Shown here in pieces: positions 54,634-62,953 of a DNA stretch of 64,000 bases. This DNA is from Chryseobacterium capnotolerans (GTDB lineage Bacteria > Bacteroidota > Bacteroidia > Flavobacteriales > Weeksellaceae), in contig NZ_CP065589.1 of NCBI RefSeq assembly GCF_021278965.1, positions 4,965,001 through 5,029,000 of the forward strand, given 5' to 3'. Below the pieces are notes generated by a model. That model ran no database searches. It was not told the origin of the DNA and was given only the letters and a program-made list of their open reading frames with translations. Every line of letters begins with the position of its first letter. Position 1 is the first letter of the stretch. Made by a program: the position numbers and the translations under genes.

Positions 54634-54642
54634 GCAAAGGTA
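54634..54642 (-). promoter_or_regulatory. -7 promoter element of the XRE-cupin gene
   Basis: On the minus strand this reads TACCTTTGC, 17 bp before the chosen ATG, which supports that start over 54670. Confidence 0.55.
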
Positions 54643-54766
54643 GTATTATTCTATATAGGTTGTATGGCAAAAAGAAGAATTCACGAAAAGGTAAAATGAT
54701 AAGAAGTGTAAAAAATAATAACGCGAGGTTCGCAAGTTGATTAATTATGCTGCTTTATTTTTCGTT

Positions 54767-54824
54767 CGCATGGGCACTCCGTTCAGCTAAGAAAACGATC
54801 ATTGCTGAGTGAAGCGCCTTTGCA
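54767..54824. repeat. Dispersed intergenic palindrome, copy 3
   Basis: The arms CGCATGGGCACTCCGTTCAG (54767-) and GCTGAGTGAAGCGCCTTTGC (54804-) pair at about 14 of 21 positions plus G-T pairs. The core matches copy 1 closely, including CAGCTAAGAA in the loop. Confidence 0.7.
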
Positions 54825-54990
54825 ATCGTTTTATAAGCATTATTTAAAAACTTTTGCGTGCCTAGCGTTAAAAACCAAAATAAATAATCTTCAGTTCTAC
54901 ATGGCTTTCAAGAAACCTCCAGCTTCCAGCTTCCTTCTTCCAGCCTAAAAAGCTTTTCCATTCAATATTTCTATCCCAATAAAATTTCCC

Positions 54991-54998
54991 TATTTTTG
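54991..54998 (+). promoter_or_regulatory. -7 promoter element of the two-component operon
   Basis: TATTTTTG matches TAnnTTTG 20 bp before the ATG. Confidence 0.5.
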
Positions 54999-55018
54999 TA
55001 AAACTCCTTATTTCATTT

Positions 55019-55726
55019 ATGAAAAAAATAATTCTCATCGAAGACGAAACCAGTGTAGTATCTTTTATTAAAAAGGGGCTTCAGGAAAACGGATATGAAA
55101 TTTCCGTGGCTTTTGACGGGCGTACCGGTGTACAGCTGGTGCAGGCTAATGACTTCGATTTGGTGATTTTAGATATTATGCTTCCGGAAATGAACGGACT
55201 GGATGTGTGTAAGGAAATCAGAAAAACCAACCAAAGTGTTCCGATTTTATTCTTAACCGCGTTGGGGACTTCTGAAAATATTGTTCTGGGACTGGAAAGT
55301 GGCGGAGATGATTACTTAGTGAAGCCTTTCAAATTTATTGAATTAGTAGCCCGTATAAAGTCTTTACTAAGAAGAAGCCATAATAATGGGCCGCAAGAGA
55401 TTGCTGAGCCGGAACCAGATAATGAACATGTATTTCAGTTTTCAGATTTAACGGTAAACGATTATACGAAAAAGGTAACCCGCGCCGGAGAAGACATTAC
55501 ATTGACTTCTACAGAGTACAAATTGTTGGTTTATTTCCTTCATAATCCTGAAAAAGTGATTTCCAGAGCAGAAATATTAGATGCTGTATGGGGAGTAAAT
55601 TATGAGTTGGGAACCAATGTGGTAGATGTTTATGTAAATTATTTAAGGAAAAAGCTGGATGATAGGGATGATAATAAATTGATTCATACGGTGATAGGAA
55701 TGGGTTATGTTCTGAAAAAAGCATAA
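55019..55726 (+). CDS. OmpR-family response regulator
   Basis: A 235-residue protein. The receiver domain has the acidic pocket IEDE, phospho-acceptor Asp52 in VILDIMLPEMNG, and the Lys in DYLVKPF. The C-terminal winged helix is ITLTSTEYKLLVYFLHNPEK, ending with NKLIHTVIGMGYVLKKA, which is typical of OmpR/PhoB. Such proteins bind direct repeats spaced about 11 bp; a set of these lies at 57602-57672. The histidine kinase starts 3 bp downstream. Confidence 0.95.
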   Translation: MKKIILIEDETSVVSFIKKGLQENGYEISVAFDGRTGVQLVQANDFDLVILDIMLPEMNGLDVCKEIRKTNQSVPILFLTALGTSENIVLGLESGGDDYLVKPFKFIELVARIKSLLRRSHNNGPQEIAEPEPDNEHVFQFSDLTVNDYTKKVTRAGEDITLTSTEYKLLVYFLHNPEKVISRAEILDAVWGVNYELGTNVVDVYVNYLRKKLDDRDDNKLIHTVIGMGYVLKKA

Positions 55727-55729
55727 TGA

Positions 55730-57133
55730 ATGTTTAATAAAGTGATAACAAATCAGACCAAAACGATGGTGCTTTTAATGTTGGTTTTTACCGTCATTAT
55801 ACTGTTATTTAGTGGTTTGGTTTACTTTTCAATTGTTAATTTTTCTCATCAGAGGTTTTATGAGCTTTTAAAAATTCGTACGGCTACTATTGTTCAGATA
55901 GAAAAAAGCAAGGATCACCTGGATCTCCCTGAAAATTATATTCTCAGCAATCTGAATGATGAGGAACTTCCGATGGAAAAAGATTATGTATTTGCTGTTC
56001 CAACAGATTCTAATTTCAAAAAAATCTCTCAGGAAGTTCATATTCCTGATTATTTCTTCAAAAATGTTCTGAAAAAAGGTGAGGATAACTATAATGATAA
56101 AGAATTCTATTACATCGGGCAGAGCTTTAAATATGATGATAAAGATTATATTGCTATTGCCTCAGCCAAAAACCATTACGTAATTTACTATCTAGGTTTC
56201 CTGAAAAGAACATTGCTTACCTGTATTGTGCTTTCGTTGTTCTTTAGTATGATTTTCTCATTTTATCTGTCGAAAACACTCTTTAGACCTATTCTTAAAA
56301 TTACAGGGAAAGTAAAAGAAATCAGCTCAGAAAATCTTCATTTACGATTGGAGCCCCAACCGGATAATAAAGAACTGAATGAATTGGTGGACACCTTCAA
56401 CGGAATGCTTAACCGTATCGAAACATCTTTTGAAACCCAGAATCATCTGATTGGAAATGTTTCCCATGAATTGAGAACTCCGCTTACTTCAATTATGGGA
56501 GAAGCTGATGTTGCTCTCTCTATAAGCAGAACACCGGAAGAATATAAAGAAACCCTTGAAATCATTCTGGATGAAGCCGAAAAGCTGGATAGAAAGATTA
56601 AAGCCCTATTAATGATTGCCCAAACCGGATTTGATGGGAAGATTCAGAAAATGGATAAGGTGAGAATGGATCAGTTGCTTTGGGATGTTATTGAAACCCT
56701 GAGAAAAATTGATTCCAGAAATAATATCTATCTGGATATCAGTATGCTTCCGGATAATCCTAAAAAATTAAAAGTACAGGGTAATGAGCAGCTTCTGCAT
56801 CTTGCAGTGGCCAATATCATCAGCAATGGCTGCAAATATTCTAATTTCCAACAGGTTAAAGTTTCCTTGGGTGCGACAGATGCAGATGTTTACATCATTG
56901 TAAAAGATGACGGGATTGGAATTCCGCAACAGGAAATGAATAAAATCTATGATCCGTTTTTCAGAGCTTCTAATACTAATAACTACGAAGGCTATGGAAT
57001 AGGGCTTCCATTGGCAAGAAACATCGTAAGAATGCATCATGGTGAACTGATTGTGACTTCCAATGAAAATCAGGGAACTACAGTACAGATGCGTTTCCCC
57101 AACTTTTATAGTACACAAAAAGAGACTGTGTAA
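55730..57133 (+). CDS. Membrane sensor histidine kinase
   Basis: A 467-residue kinase. There are two transmembrane helices (VLLMLVFTVIILLFSGLVYF near the N-terminus, and LLTCIVLSLFFSMIFSFYLS near residues 163-182) around a periplasmic sensor domain, then a HAMP linker. His246 in GNVSHELRTPLTS is the phosphorylated residue, and the ATPase domain has the N box NIISNGCKYSN, G1 VKDDGIGIP and G2 GYGIGLPLA. It is the partner of the response regulator. The signal sensed cannot be told from sequence. Confidence 0.95.
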   Translation: MFNKVITNQTKTMVLLMLVFTVIILLFSGLVYFSIVNFSHQRFYELLKIRTATIVQIEKSKDHLDLPENYILSNLNDEELPMEKDYVFAVPTDSNFKKISQEVHIPDYFFKNVLKKGEDNYNDKEFYYIGQSFKYDDKDYIAIASAKNHYVIYYLGFLKRTLLTCIVLSLFFSMIFSFYLSKTLFRPILKITGKVKEISSENLHLRLEPQPDNKELNELVDTFNGMLNRIETSFETQNHLIGNVSHELRTPLTSIMGEADVALSISRTPEEYKETLEIILDEAEKLDRKIKALLMIAQTGFDGKIQKMDKVRMDQLLWDVIETLRKIDSRNNIYLDISMLPDNPKKLKVQGNEQLLHLAVANIISNGCKYSNFQQVKVSLGATDADVYIIVKDDGIGIPQQEMNKIYDPFFRASNTNNYEGYGIGLPLARNIVRMHHGELIVTSNENQGTTVQMRFPNFYSTQKETV

Positions 57134-57316
57134 ATCTGAAGGTAGAAAGTAAATGTTTTCTCAAATACTTTAGATAGATATGTTATGTTAATGGTCTTTC
57201 TTAATACCCACTTTTTAATCACTTTTTACGTTACCTATAAGCCTATGTACCTATGTGGTTGGAAAAATTAAACCACATAGATACATAGAATCTTTGCTTT
57301 TAAAATATGCACTTGC

Positions 57317-57503
57317 TGAAAATCTTTGATTTTCTTGCGCCTTAAAAGCAGGTTATTATTCAAACCCTTTGCGCCTTGGCGTTTTCCAACATAATTAAAA
57401 TTTTTTCCACTTCTGATTTTGCTGATTGTTTTTGGAGAAACGCAAAGACGCAAGATTTTTAACATGGTGTATGCTTTTAAGGTGCAAAGATTTTATCTGC
57501 GAT
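57317..57503. repeat. Large imperfect inverted repeat of the 'AACGCAAAGACGCAAG' type
   Basis: Left segments AAAATCTTTG, CGCCTTAAAAGCA and TTTGCGCCTTGGCGTTTT are mirrored by AAACGCAAAGACGCAAG, TGCTTTTAAGGTG and CAAAGATTTT on the right, with about 75 percent match. It appears to be a dispersed non-coding element. Confidence 0.55.
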
Positions 57504-57601
57504 AAAATTTAATAATATTGACTTATGTTGTTGGTAATATTGCTGTTATGTGGATTTGATTGCAGCGGAATTGTTCATATTAATACCTCTTAACAATTTT
57601 C

Positions 57602-57676
57602 TAATCTCATTTTAATCTCTTTAATGACATTTTAATTCCATTCCAAAGATCTTCTAATCTGGCCATTCTAATTTTG
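57602..57676 (+). promoter_or_regulatory. Direct-repeat operator array and -7 element upstream of the UspA-like gene
   Basis: TAAT cores at 57602, 57613, 57622, 57633, 57655 and 57669 are spaced mostly 11 or 22 bp, within units like ATTTTAATCTC, typical of OmpR/PhoB-family sites. TAATTTTG at 57669-57676 is the -7 element. The response regulator gene is 1.9 kb upstream. Confidence 0.5.
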
Positions 57677-57717
57677 TATCATCAAAAAAGATAAACACAA
57701 TACAAAATAATAAGAAC

Positions 57718-58212
57718 ATGGCTAAAACAATTTTAATTGCAACAGATTACTCTCTTGAGTCATTAAACATATTGAAAAAAGTACTGAGAGAAAAAGATGC
57801 TTCAGATGATCAGAACCAATATAATATCCTTTTGGTTTCAGGATATGATTCGGGAGATTCAATCAGAGATCTTTTATTCAATACCAAGACCACTATTTTC
57901 AACAAGATCAGGCCTAATGAATTCTGTGATGGCTATGAAATCATTAAGAATAAATATCCTCATTTAGTTAATAAGATTATCTGCGACATCTTTACAGGAA
58001 GTTTTCAGAGAACTTTCAACCAATATGTAGAAGCCAATAATATTGAAGAGGCTTATTATTCTACAGCTATTAAAAGCAAAGGAAAAGGAAAATTTGATCT
58101 TGTTCCTTATATCAGAAAAAGCAAAGGTCTTCAATCTGGGGAAATTTCCCTTGAGATCAGAGAAAGTCTTCCGGAAAGAGGAAGACTGGCAGAGATCTTT
58201 GTAGAGGTCTAA
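57718..58212 (+). CDS. UspA-like protein of 164 residues
   Basis: The N-terminus MAKTILIATDYSLESLNILKKVL looks like a universal stress protein strand and helix, followed by YNILLVSGYDSGDS and CDIFTGSFQRTFNQYVEANN. The C-terminal third (YIRKSKGLQSGEISLEIRES) is unfamiliar. The UspA match is by fold pattern only. The YoaK-like gene follows 29 bp later, and both lie downstream of a probable response-regulator array. Confidence 0.65.
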   Translation: MAKTILIATDYSLESLNILKKVLREKDASDDQNQYNILLVSGYDSGDSIRDLLFNTKTTIFNKIRPNEFCDGYEIIKNKYPHLVNKIICDIFTGSFQRTFNQYVEANNIEEAYYSTAIKSKGKGKFDLVPYIRKSKGLQSGEISLEIRESLPERGRLAEIFVEV

Positions 58213-58241
58213 TCATCATCACAATTTAAAAAAGATTAAAA

Positions 58242-59069
58242 ATGTTAAGAAATTATAGTAACAGCAGAACATTGGGAGACAATATCAGGTTGGGGACGCT
58301 GACTGCTTTCACAGCAGGAACTATAAATATTGCATCCCTACTTATATTTCTCTCTTTTACATCAAACGTAACAGGTCACTATGCCATTTTAGCGGCAGAA
58401 ATCAGTAAAGGAAACTGGTCTCAGGTAGCAATTATGGCCAGCTGGATCTTCTTGTTCTTCTTTGGAAGCTTCCTGTCTAACTTCATTGTGATTAACTTCA
58501 ACAAGAAGAGTAAGTATTTTGCTCACGCAATGCCTCTTGTATTGGAAATATTATGTTTGTTTGGAGTAGGAGTATATGGACAATTATATTATCAAAAAAC
58601 CTTGGCAGAAACGGAAGTTTTAGTAGCAATAATGCTTTTCGCTACAGGATTACAGAATGGTTTAACAGCAAGTATTTCCAACTTCTCCGTTAAAACCACC
58701 CACCTTACGGGAACAACCACCGATTTAGGAATTCTGGTTTCTATGTTTACTCAAAAGAAATACAGAAAAAATGGTGAATTAATAGGAAGAGCAAAATTGC
58801 TCATGAGTATTATGGTGGCTTATGTATTAGGAGCTGTATTTTCAGGATTAAGCTATTATTATCTGGAATTTAGAGTATTCTATGTCATTAGTGTATGTCT
58901 TATGATCGTAATCGGATATGATGCGTATAAAATTCATGTAAGACACTTCAATACAAAATACAGATACAACAGAATTTATAAAAAACCGAATCTTTTGGCT
59001 TATCTGTATGAAAAGATCCATGGGATCCCTAAAAGTAAAAAGAATAGAAAACTGGTCTTTGAAGACTAG
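58242..59069 (+). CDS. YoaK/DUF1275 family membrane protein
   Basis: A 275-residue protein with six or seven helices. The signature region is LTAFTAGTINIASLLIFLSF, then TSNVTGHYAIL, and later GLQNGLTASISNFSVKTTHLTGT with DLG, the usual DUF1275 pattern. A basic C-terminal tail (KIHGIPKSKKNRKLVFED) follows. Family function is not known. It shares the operon with the UspA-like gene and ends at the hairpin 59130-59164. Confidence 0.9.
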   Translation: MLRNYSNSRTLGDNIRLGTLTAFTAGTINIASLLIFLSFTSNVTGHYAILAAEISKGNWSQVAIMASWIFLFFFGSFLSNFIVINFNKKSKYFAHAMPLVLEILCLFGVGVYGQLYYQKTLAETEVLVAIMLFATGLQNGLTASISNFSVKTTHLTGTTTDLGILVSMFTQKKYRKNGELIGRAKLLMSIMVAYVLGAVFSGLSYYYLEFRVFYVISVCLMIVIGYDAYKIHVRHFNTKYRYNRIYKKPNLLAYLYEKIHGIPKSKKNRKLVFED

Positions 59070-59129
59070 GATTAGATACCTGGTGCAGGGTAAATATCAC
59101 TATTAATTTTTTGTATAAACTAGCTGGTT

Positions 59130-59164
59130 CAATCCTCTATTGGTATTAAAACAATGGGGGATTG
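59130..59164 (+). terminator. Intrinsic terminator with G-U pairs
   Basis: CAATCCTCTATTG and CAATGGGGGATTG pair over 13 positions in RNA if U-G pairs are counted, with a 9-nt loop and then TTCTTTATC. Confidence 0.65.
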
Positions 59165-59289
59165 TTCTTTATCAAAAGCTGATATCACAAACAGTTTGGA
59201 GCAGAATTTGCAGAAAGCTGTATTGTTGAAATGTTGATAATTAAATATTAATTCCCGTTTTTAATGTTTTAATTCCCATTTTCATTGAC

Positions 59290-59297
59290 TATTTTTG
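59290..59297 (+). promoter_or_regulatory. -7 promoter element of mutL
   Basis: TATTTTTG lies 19 bp before the chosen ATG (59317). Confidence 0.5.
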
Positions 59298-59316
59298 TAA
59301 GTTGATTTACGTTTTT

Positions 59317-61113
59317 ATGTCAGATATTATTCAGCTTTTACCGGATCATGTAGCCAACCAAATTGCGGCAGGAGAGGTGGTGCAGAGACCTGCATCCATC
59401 GTGAAGGAACTTTTGGAAAATGCTATAGATGCAGATGCAACAAAGATTGAACTGATTATCAGGGATGCCGGCAAAAATCTTATCCAGGTCGTAGATGACG
59501 GGAAAGGAATGTCCGAAACAGATGCCAGACTTGCATTTGAAAGACATGCTACCTCTAAAATCAGAGGAACGGAAGATATCTTTAAGATCGCAACAAAAGG
59601 TTTCCGCGGTGAAGCATTAGCTTCTATTGCTGCTGTTTCTCAGGTTGAGCTGAGAACAAAGCAAAAGGAGGCTTCCATTGGAACCAACATATATATTGAA
59701 GGAGGGGTTTTCCAGTTTCAGGATCCTGTTCAGACCGCTGAAGGATCAAATTTTCTGGTAAAGAACCTATTTTATAATGTTCCGGCCAGAAGAAAATTCC
59801 TGAAAAATAATAATATTGAATTCAGACATGTCATTGATGAATTTCAGCGTGTTGCATTAGCGCATGAAGGATTGGAATTTTCCTTGTTTCATGATGATGA
59901 AGCTGTTTTCAGATTGAGAAAAGGAAGCCAGATGCAGCGTATTGTAGATGTCTTCGGAAGAAAATTACAGCCGCTTCTGATTCCTATCAAAGAAGATATT
60001 ATCTGGTGTAAGCTTCACGGATTTGTTGCCAAACCTGAGGGGTCCAAAAAAGCAAGAGGTGAGCAGTTCCTTTTTGTGAATGGAAGATATTTCAGAAGCC
60101 CCTATTTTAATAAAGCGGTGCAGGAGGCGTTTGAAGGTCTTCTTCAACCGGGATATGTTCCATCGTTTTTCCTTTATCTGGAGCTTGATCCGGAGAAAAT
60201 TGATGTTAATATTCATCCGCAGAAAACAGAGGTGAAATTTGAAGATGAGCATCTTATTTTCGCTTTGCTGCGTTCTACGATTAAGAGATCACTGGGAATT
60301 TATAATGTTTCTCCAAGCCTTGATTTCGATAGAGATCCGGAATTGGATGAAATGATGAACAAACCCATTCCAAGCAAAGGAAACGGTGGCGGAGGTGGTG
60401 TTATCAAAATGCCTGAGATTATTGTAGACAGAGATTATAATCCGTTTTTGGAAGAAAAAAATGTAGTGCATCCTGAAGAAATTCAGAACCTTACGGAAAT
60501 GTATCATCAGAATATTACTGCAGAGCCTTCAAAAATCAATTTGTTTGAGGATGAAGACTTTGATGAAGATTTAATGAGACTTCCGAATGGATACTGGCTG
60601 TTCAACAAGGGAGATGTTACTTTGATGCTTGATTTAGGAAGAATGCACAGACTGTTAGTTTCAGAAAATAATAAATCTACCAGGAAAGCCAATACGAATA
60701 CAAATAGCCATGCTTTGCTTTTCTCCTTGGAGTATCATATGAACGAGATTGAGAAAAGTAAATACGAAGCTATTAAAAAATATCTTCCTGAGCTTGGGTT
60801 CGATATGAAAATTGCCCATGAAAGTGTGTTAAGAATAGATTCACTGCCGGAAGGACTGAAAGAAACACAGGCTATGAAATTCCTGGAAAATCTTTTCGAG
60901 ATCCTGGATTATAAAACAGAAGACGAATTCATGCACTACTACCACAACCAATGGAGTAAAATGCAGTCAAAATCAAGATTTGACTTTATTTATAAAAAAG
61001 ATGCGGAACAGGTTATTAAAGACTTTACGGCATTAGGCTTCCCTGAGTTTTTACCGGATGGGAAAAGATGCTTCTATGAAGTTCCGTTTAATGATTTTAA
61101 AAACAAATTTTAA
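59317..61113 (+). CDS. mutL: DNA mismatch repair protein MutL
   Basis: A protein of about 598 residues from the ATG at 59317 (MSDIIQLLPDHVANQIAAGEVV). The N-terminal GHKL ATPase is complete: ELLENAIDADAT, DDGKGMS, TKGFRGEALASIAA. The linker (residues about 345-420) is disordered and Gly-rich. The C-terminal domain is divergent. Where the endonuclease motif DQHA-x2-E-x4-E is expected it reads LMLDLGRMHRLLVSE, and the end lacks CPHGRP. It should work with MutS as ATPase and matchmaker; nicking by MutL is doubtful. Rhomboid follows 5 bp later. Confidence 0.95.
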   Translation: MSDIIQLLPDHVANQIAAGEVVQRPASIVKELLENAIDADATKIELIIRDAGKNLIQVVDDGKGMSETDARLAFERHATSKIRGTEDIFKIATKGFRGEALASIAAVSQVELRTKQKEASIGTNIYIEGGVFQFQDPVQTAEGSNFLVKNLFYNVPARRKFLKNNNIEFRHVIDEFQRVALAHEGLEFSLFHDDEAVFRLRKGSQMQRIVDVFGRKLQPLLIPIKEDIIWCKLHGFVAKPEGSKKARGEQFLFVNGRYFRSPYFNKAVQEAFEGLLQPGYVPSFFLYLELDPEKIDVNIHPQKTEVKFEDEHLIFALLRSTIKRSLGIYNVSPSLDFDRDPELDEMMNKPIPSKGNGGGGGVIKMPEIIVDRDYNPFLEEKNVVHPEEIQNLTEMYHQNITAEPSKINLFEDEDFDEDLMRLPNGYWLFNKGDVTLMLDLGRMHRLLVSENNKSTRKANTNTNSHALLFSLEYHMNEIEKSKYEAIKKYLPELGFDMKIAHESVLRIDSLPEGLKETQAMKFLENLFEILDYKTEDEFMHYYHNQWSKMQSKSRFDFIYKKDAEQVIKDFTALGFPEFLPDGKRCFYEVPFNDFKNKF

Positions 61114-61118
61114 AAAAA

Positions 61119-61868
61119 ATGTTTAACAATATACCACCCATTACAAGGAATATTATCATTATTAATATTGTAGTTTACTTGATCGCTAATTTTTTATATT
61201 ACCCAAGTTTATACAATACGCTTTCAGGATTTTATCCTTTTTCTCCTAATTTTAAATCGTGGCAGATTATTACACATATGTTTATGCATGCTCCATTTAG
61301 GGAACCTGGCGGGTTTATGCATATTTTATTCAATATGTTTACATTATTTAGTTTTGGGCCGGTTTTAGAACAGGTTCTGGGTGAAAAAAAATATATATTA
61401 TTATACTTTGCCAGTGGATTAGGATCGTTTTTCCTATTTAACTTATGGAATTTTGTAGAAGCACAGCAAATCATTTCGGCTTTACAAAGTTTGGGATTAA
61501 ATACAGATGCTTATATATCTGGGGCAGGGGTACAGTTGTCAGGAAATGCTGATACTGTTCTAAAACAAAGAGATCTACTAGGGAGTTTAGATGCTATTTT
61601 AAAAACTCCAATGATGGGAGCTTCTGGTGCTATTTTTGGTGTAGTTGCTGCCTTTGCAACACTGTATCCTGATGCAAAAATTGGAATTATGTTTATTCCA
61701 GTTCCGATTAAAGTAAAATATTTATTACCAATTATTGTTGTAATTTCTGTATATCTGGGAGTTTCCGGAAACGGAGGGAATATAGCTCATCTGGCTCACG
61801 TTGGTGGAGCTTTAGTTGGCTGGATATTGGCAAGGATCTGGAAAAAACATTTATATAGATTCAATTAA
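61119..61868 (+). CDS. Rhomboid family intramembrane serine protease
   Basis: A 249-residue protein with six or so helices. The catalytic Ser169 is in MMGASGAIFG and the catalytic His227 is in HLAHVGGALVGW. The HILFNM segment at residues 68-73 and the WQIITHMFMHAPF loop are typical of the family. An insertion of about 50 residues lies between the third and fourth helices. It cleaves membrane protein substrates within the bilayer. It is 5 bp after mutL and 9 bp before the EEP gene, so the unit is one operon. Confidence 0.94.
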   Translation: MFNNIPPITRNIIIINIVVYLIANFLYYPSLYNTLSGFYPFSPNFKSWQIITHMFMHAPFREPGGFMHILFNMFTLFSFGPVLEQVLGEKKYILLYFASGLGSFFLFNLWNFVEAQQIISALQSLGLNTDAYISGAGVQLSGNADTVLKQRDLLGSLDAILKTPMMGASGAIFGVVAAFATLYPDAKIGIMFIPVPIKVKYLLPIIVVISVYLGVSGNGGNIAHLAHVGGALVGWILARIWKKHLYRFN

Positions 61869-61877
61869 TCATTTCCT

Positions 61878-62879
61878 GTGAAGATTTTCCGACTTATACT
61901 GTTGATCCTGCATGCAGGGGTTCTGTTCCTATTGCTGGGTTCTTTATTGAATGCCTATGTTCCACCTAAGATATTTCCGTGGTTTAATCTGCTTTCTTTA
62001 GGGTTTCCCATTCTTATTACATTATATATTATTTTAACTGTATTTTGGGTATTCAGCTGGAAAAAAAGAGCCTTTGTATTCATGTTTATAGGATTGGCGT
62101 TTATTAATCCTGTAAAACGATGGATTAATTTTTCTTCTGAAAATAAAGAAAGTTCAAACCCAATTAAAATTGTTTCTTTTAATATTAGAGCAGGAACTAT
62201 GGGAAAGGAAGAGGTTTTAAATTATCTCAAAGCTCAGGATGCAGATGTTATTCTTTTGCAGGAAGATGGCGGAATGGCATATCCCACACTGAAAGATTAT
62301 AATAGAACTACATCGAACGGGTTCTTAACCATTCTTACGAAGCATAACCTATCCAATGAAAAACTAATTTTTTCTGAAAATGAGGATGTAAGCCTTCCAA
62401 GTGGTCTCCAAGCTGATATTGAAATAAAAGGAAGAATGTATAGATTTGTTGATATCTATCTTTATCCGTTTCAGTTTGAAAAGAAGATGGTTAAGCTTGA
62501 TGGAGACGCGGAAGCCAATGAGCAAAAAGTAAAGGGTGTTGTAAGAAAACTAATTCCTACTTTTAAAATACATCAGGATCAAGTAAAGAAAATACGTCAA
62601 GGTGTAGAAAATTCTCCGTATCCTGTTATTATAGCCGGAGACTTTAATTCTGTTCCTAATTCCTACGAATATTATCATTTGTCAGAAGGTCTTGAGGATG
62701 CGTTTATGACGGCAGGAAAGGGAAGTGCTACCAGCTTTCATGATTATAAATTTCCCATCAGGATAGATTATGTTTTTTATGCAAAATCACTAAAGGCTAC
62801 TTCCTATGTCGTTGACCGTTCTGTCAGTATTTCAGATCATTATCCGGTTGTTTCAGTGCTCTCTTTGAACGATAAATAA
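61878..62879 (+). CDS. Membrane-anchored endonuclease/exonuclease/phosphatase family protein, paralogue 1
   Basis: A 333-residue protein starting at GTG (61878). Three N-terminal helices (residues about 4-95) are followed by an EEP domain: VSFNIRAGTMG, DVILLQEDGG, IAGDFNSVPNSYEYY and a closing ISDHYPVVS. Metal and catalytic residues Asn, Glu, Asp-Asn, Asp-His are all present. The topology puts the catalytic domain outside the inner membrane. Relatives are nucleases or sphingomyelinase and inositol-phosphatase-like enzymes; the substrate is unknown. A close copy follows. Confidence 0.9.
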   Translation: MKIFRLILLILHAGVLFLLLGSLLNAYVPPKIFPWFNLLSLGFPILITLYIILTVFWVFSWKKRAFVFMFIGLAFINPVKRWINFSSENKESSNPIKIVSFNIRAGTMGKEEVLNYLKAQDADVILLQEDGGMAYPTLKDYNRTTSNGFLTILTKHNLSNEKLIFSENEDVSLPSGLQADIEIKGRMYRFVDIYLYPFQFEKKMVKLDGDAEANEQKVKGVVRKLIPTFKIHQDQVKKIRQGVENSPYPVIIAGDFNSVPNSYEYYHLSEGLEDAFMTAGKGSATSFHDYKFPIRIDYVFYAKSLKATSYVVDRSVSISDHYPVVSVLSLNDK

Positions 62880-62953
62880 TCATAAAAATAGTTAAAATTT
62901 GGCTGCTTGGTAGGGTTTTTGCTTAAAAAAACGGGTACCAAGAATGTTTTTTC

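Larger units (their letters stand above)
54617..55018. other. 402-bp intergenic region between divergent genes: repeat copy 3 and TTCCAGC tract
   Basis: After the regulator promoter it holds the third dispersed palindrome, a CTAGCGTTAAAA phrase and a CTCCAGCTTCCAGCTTCC tract (about 54917-54945), in the same order as in the gaps at 25.6 and 28.6 kb. The promoter of the response regulator follows. No gene is seen. Confidence 0.6.
57134..57717. other. 584-bp intergenic region: large imperfect palindrome, then a promoter with direct repeats
   Basis: Bases 57134-57270 are AT-rich with nothing recognisable. Then come a long imperfect inverted repeat (57317-57503) and a direct-repeat array ending in the promoter of the UspA-like gene. 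No gene is seen. Confidence 0.6.
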
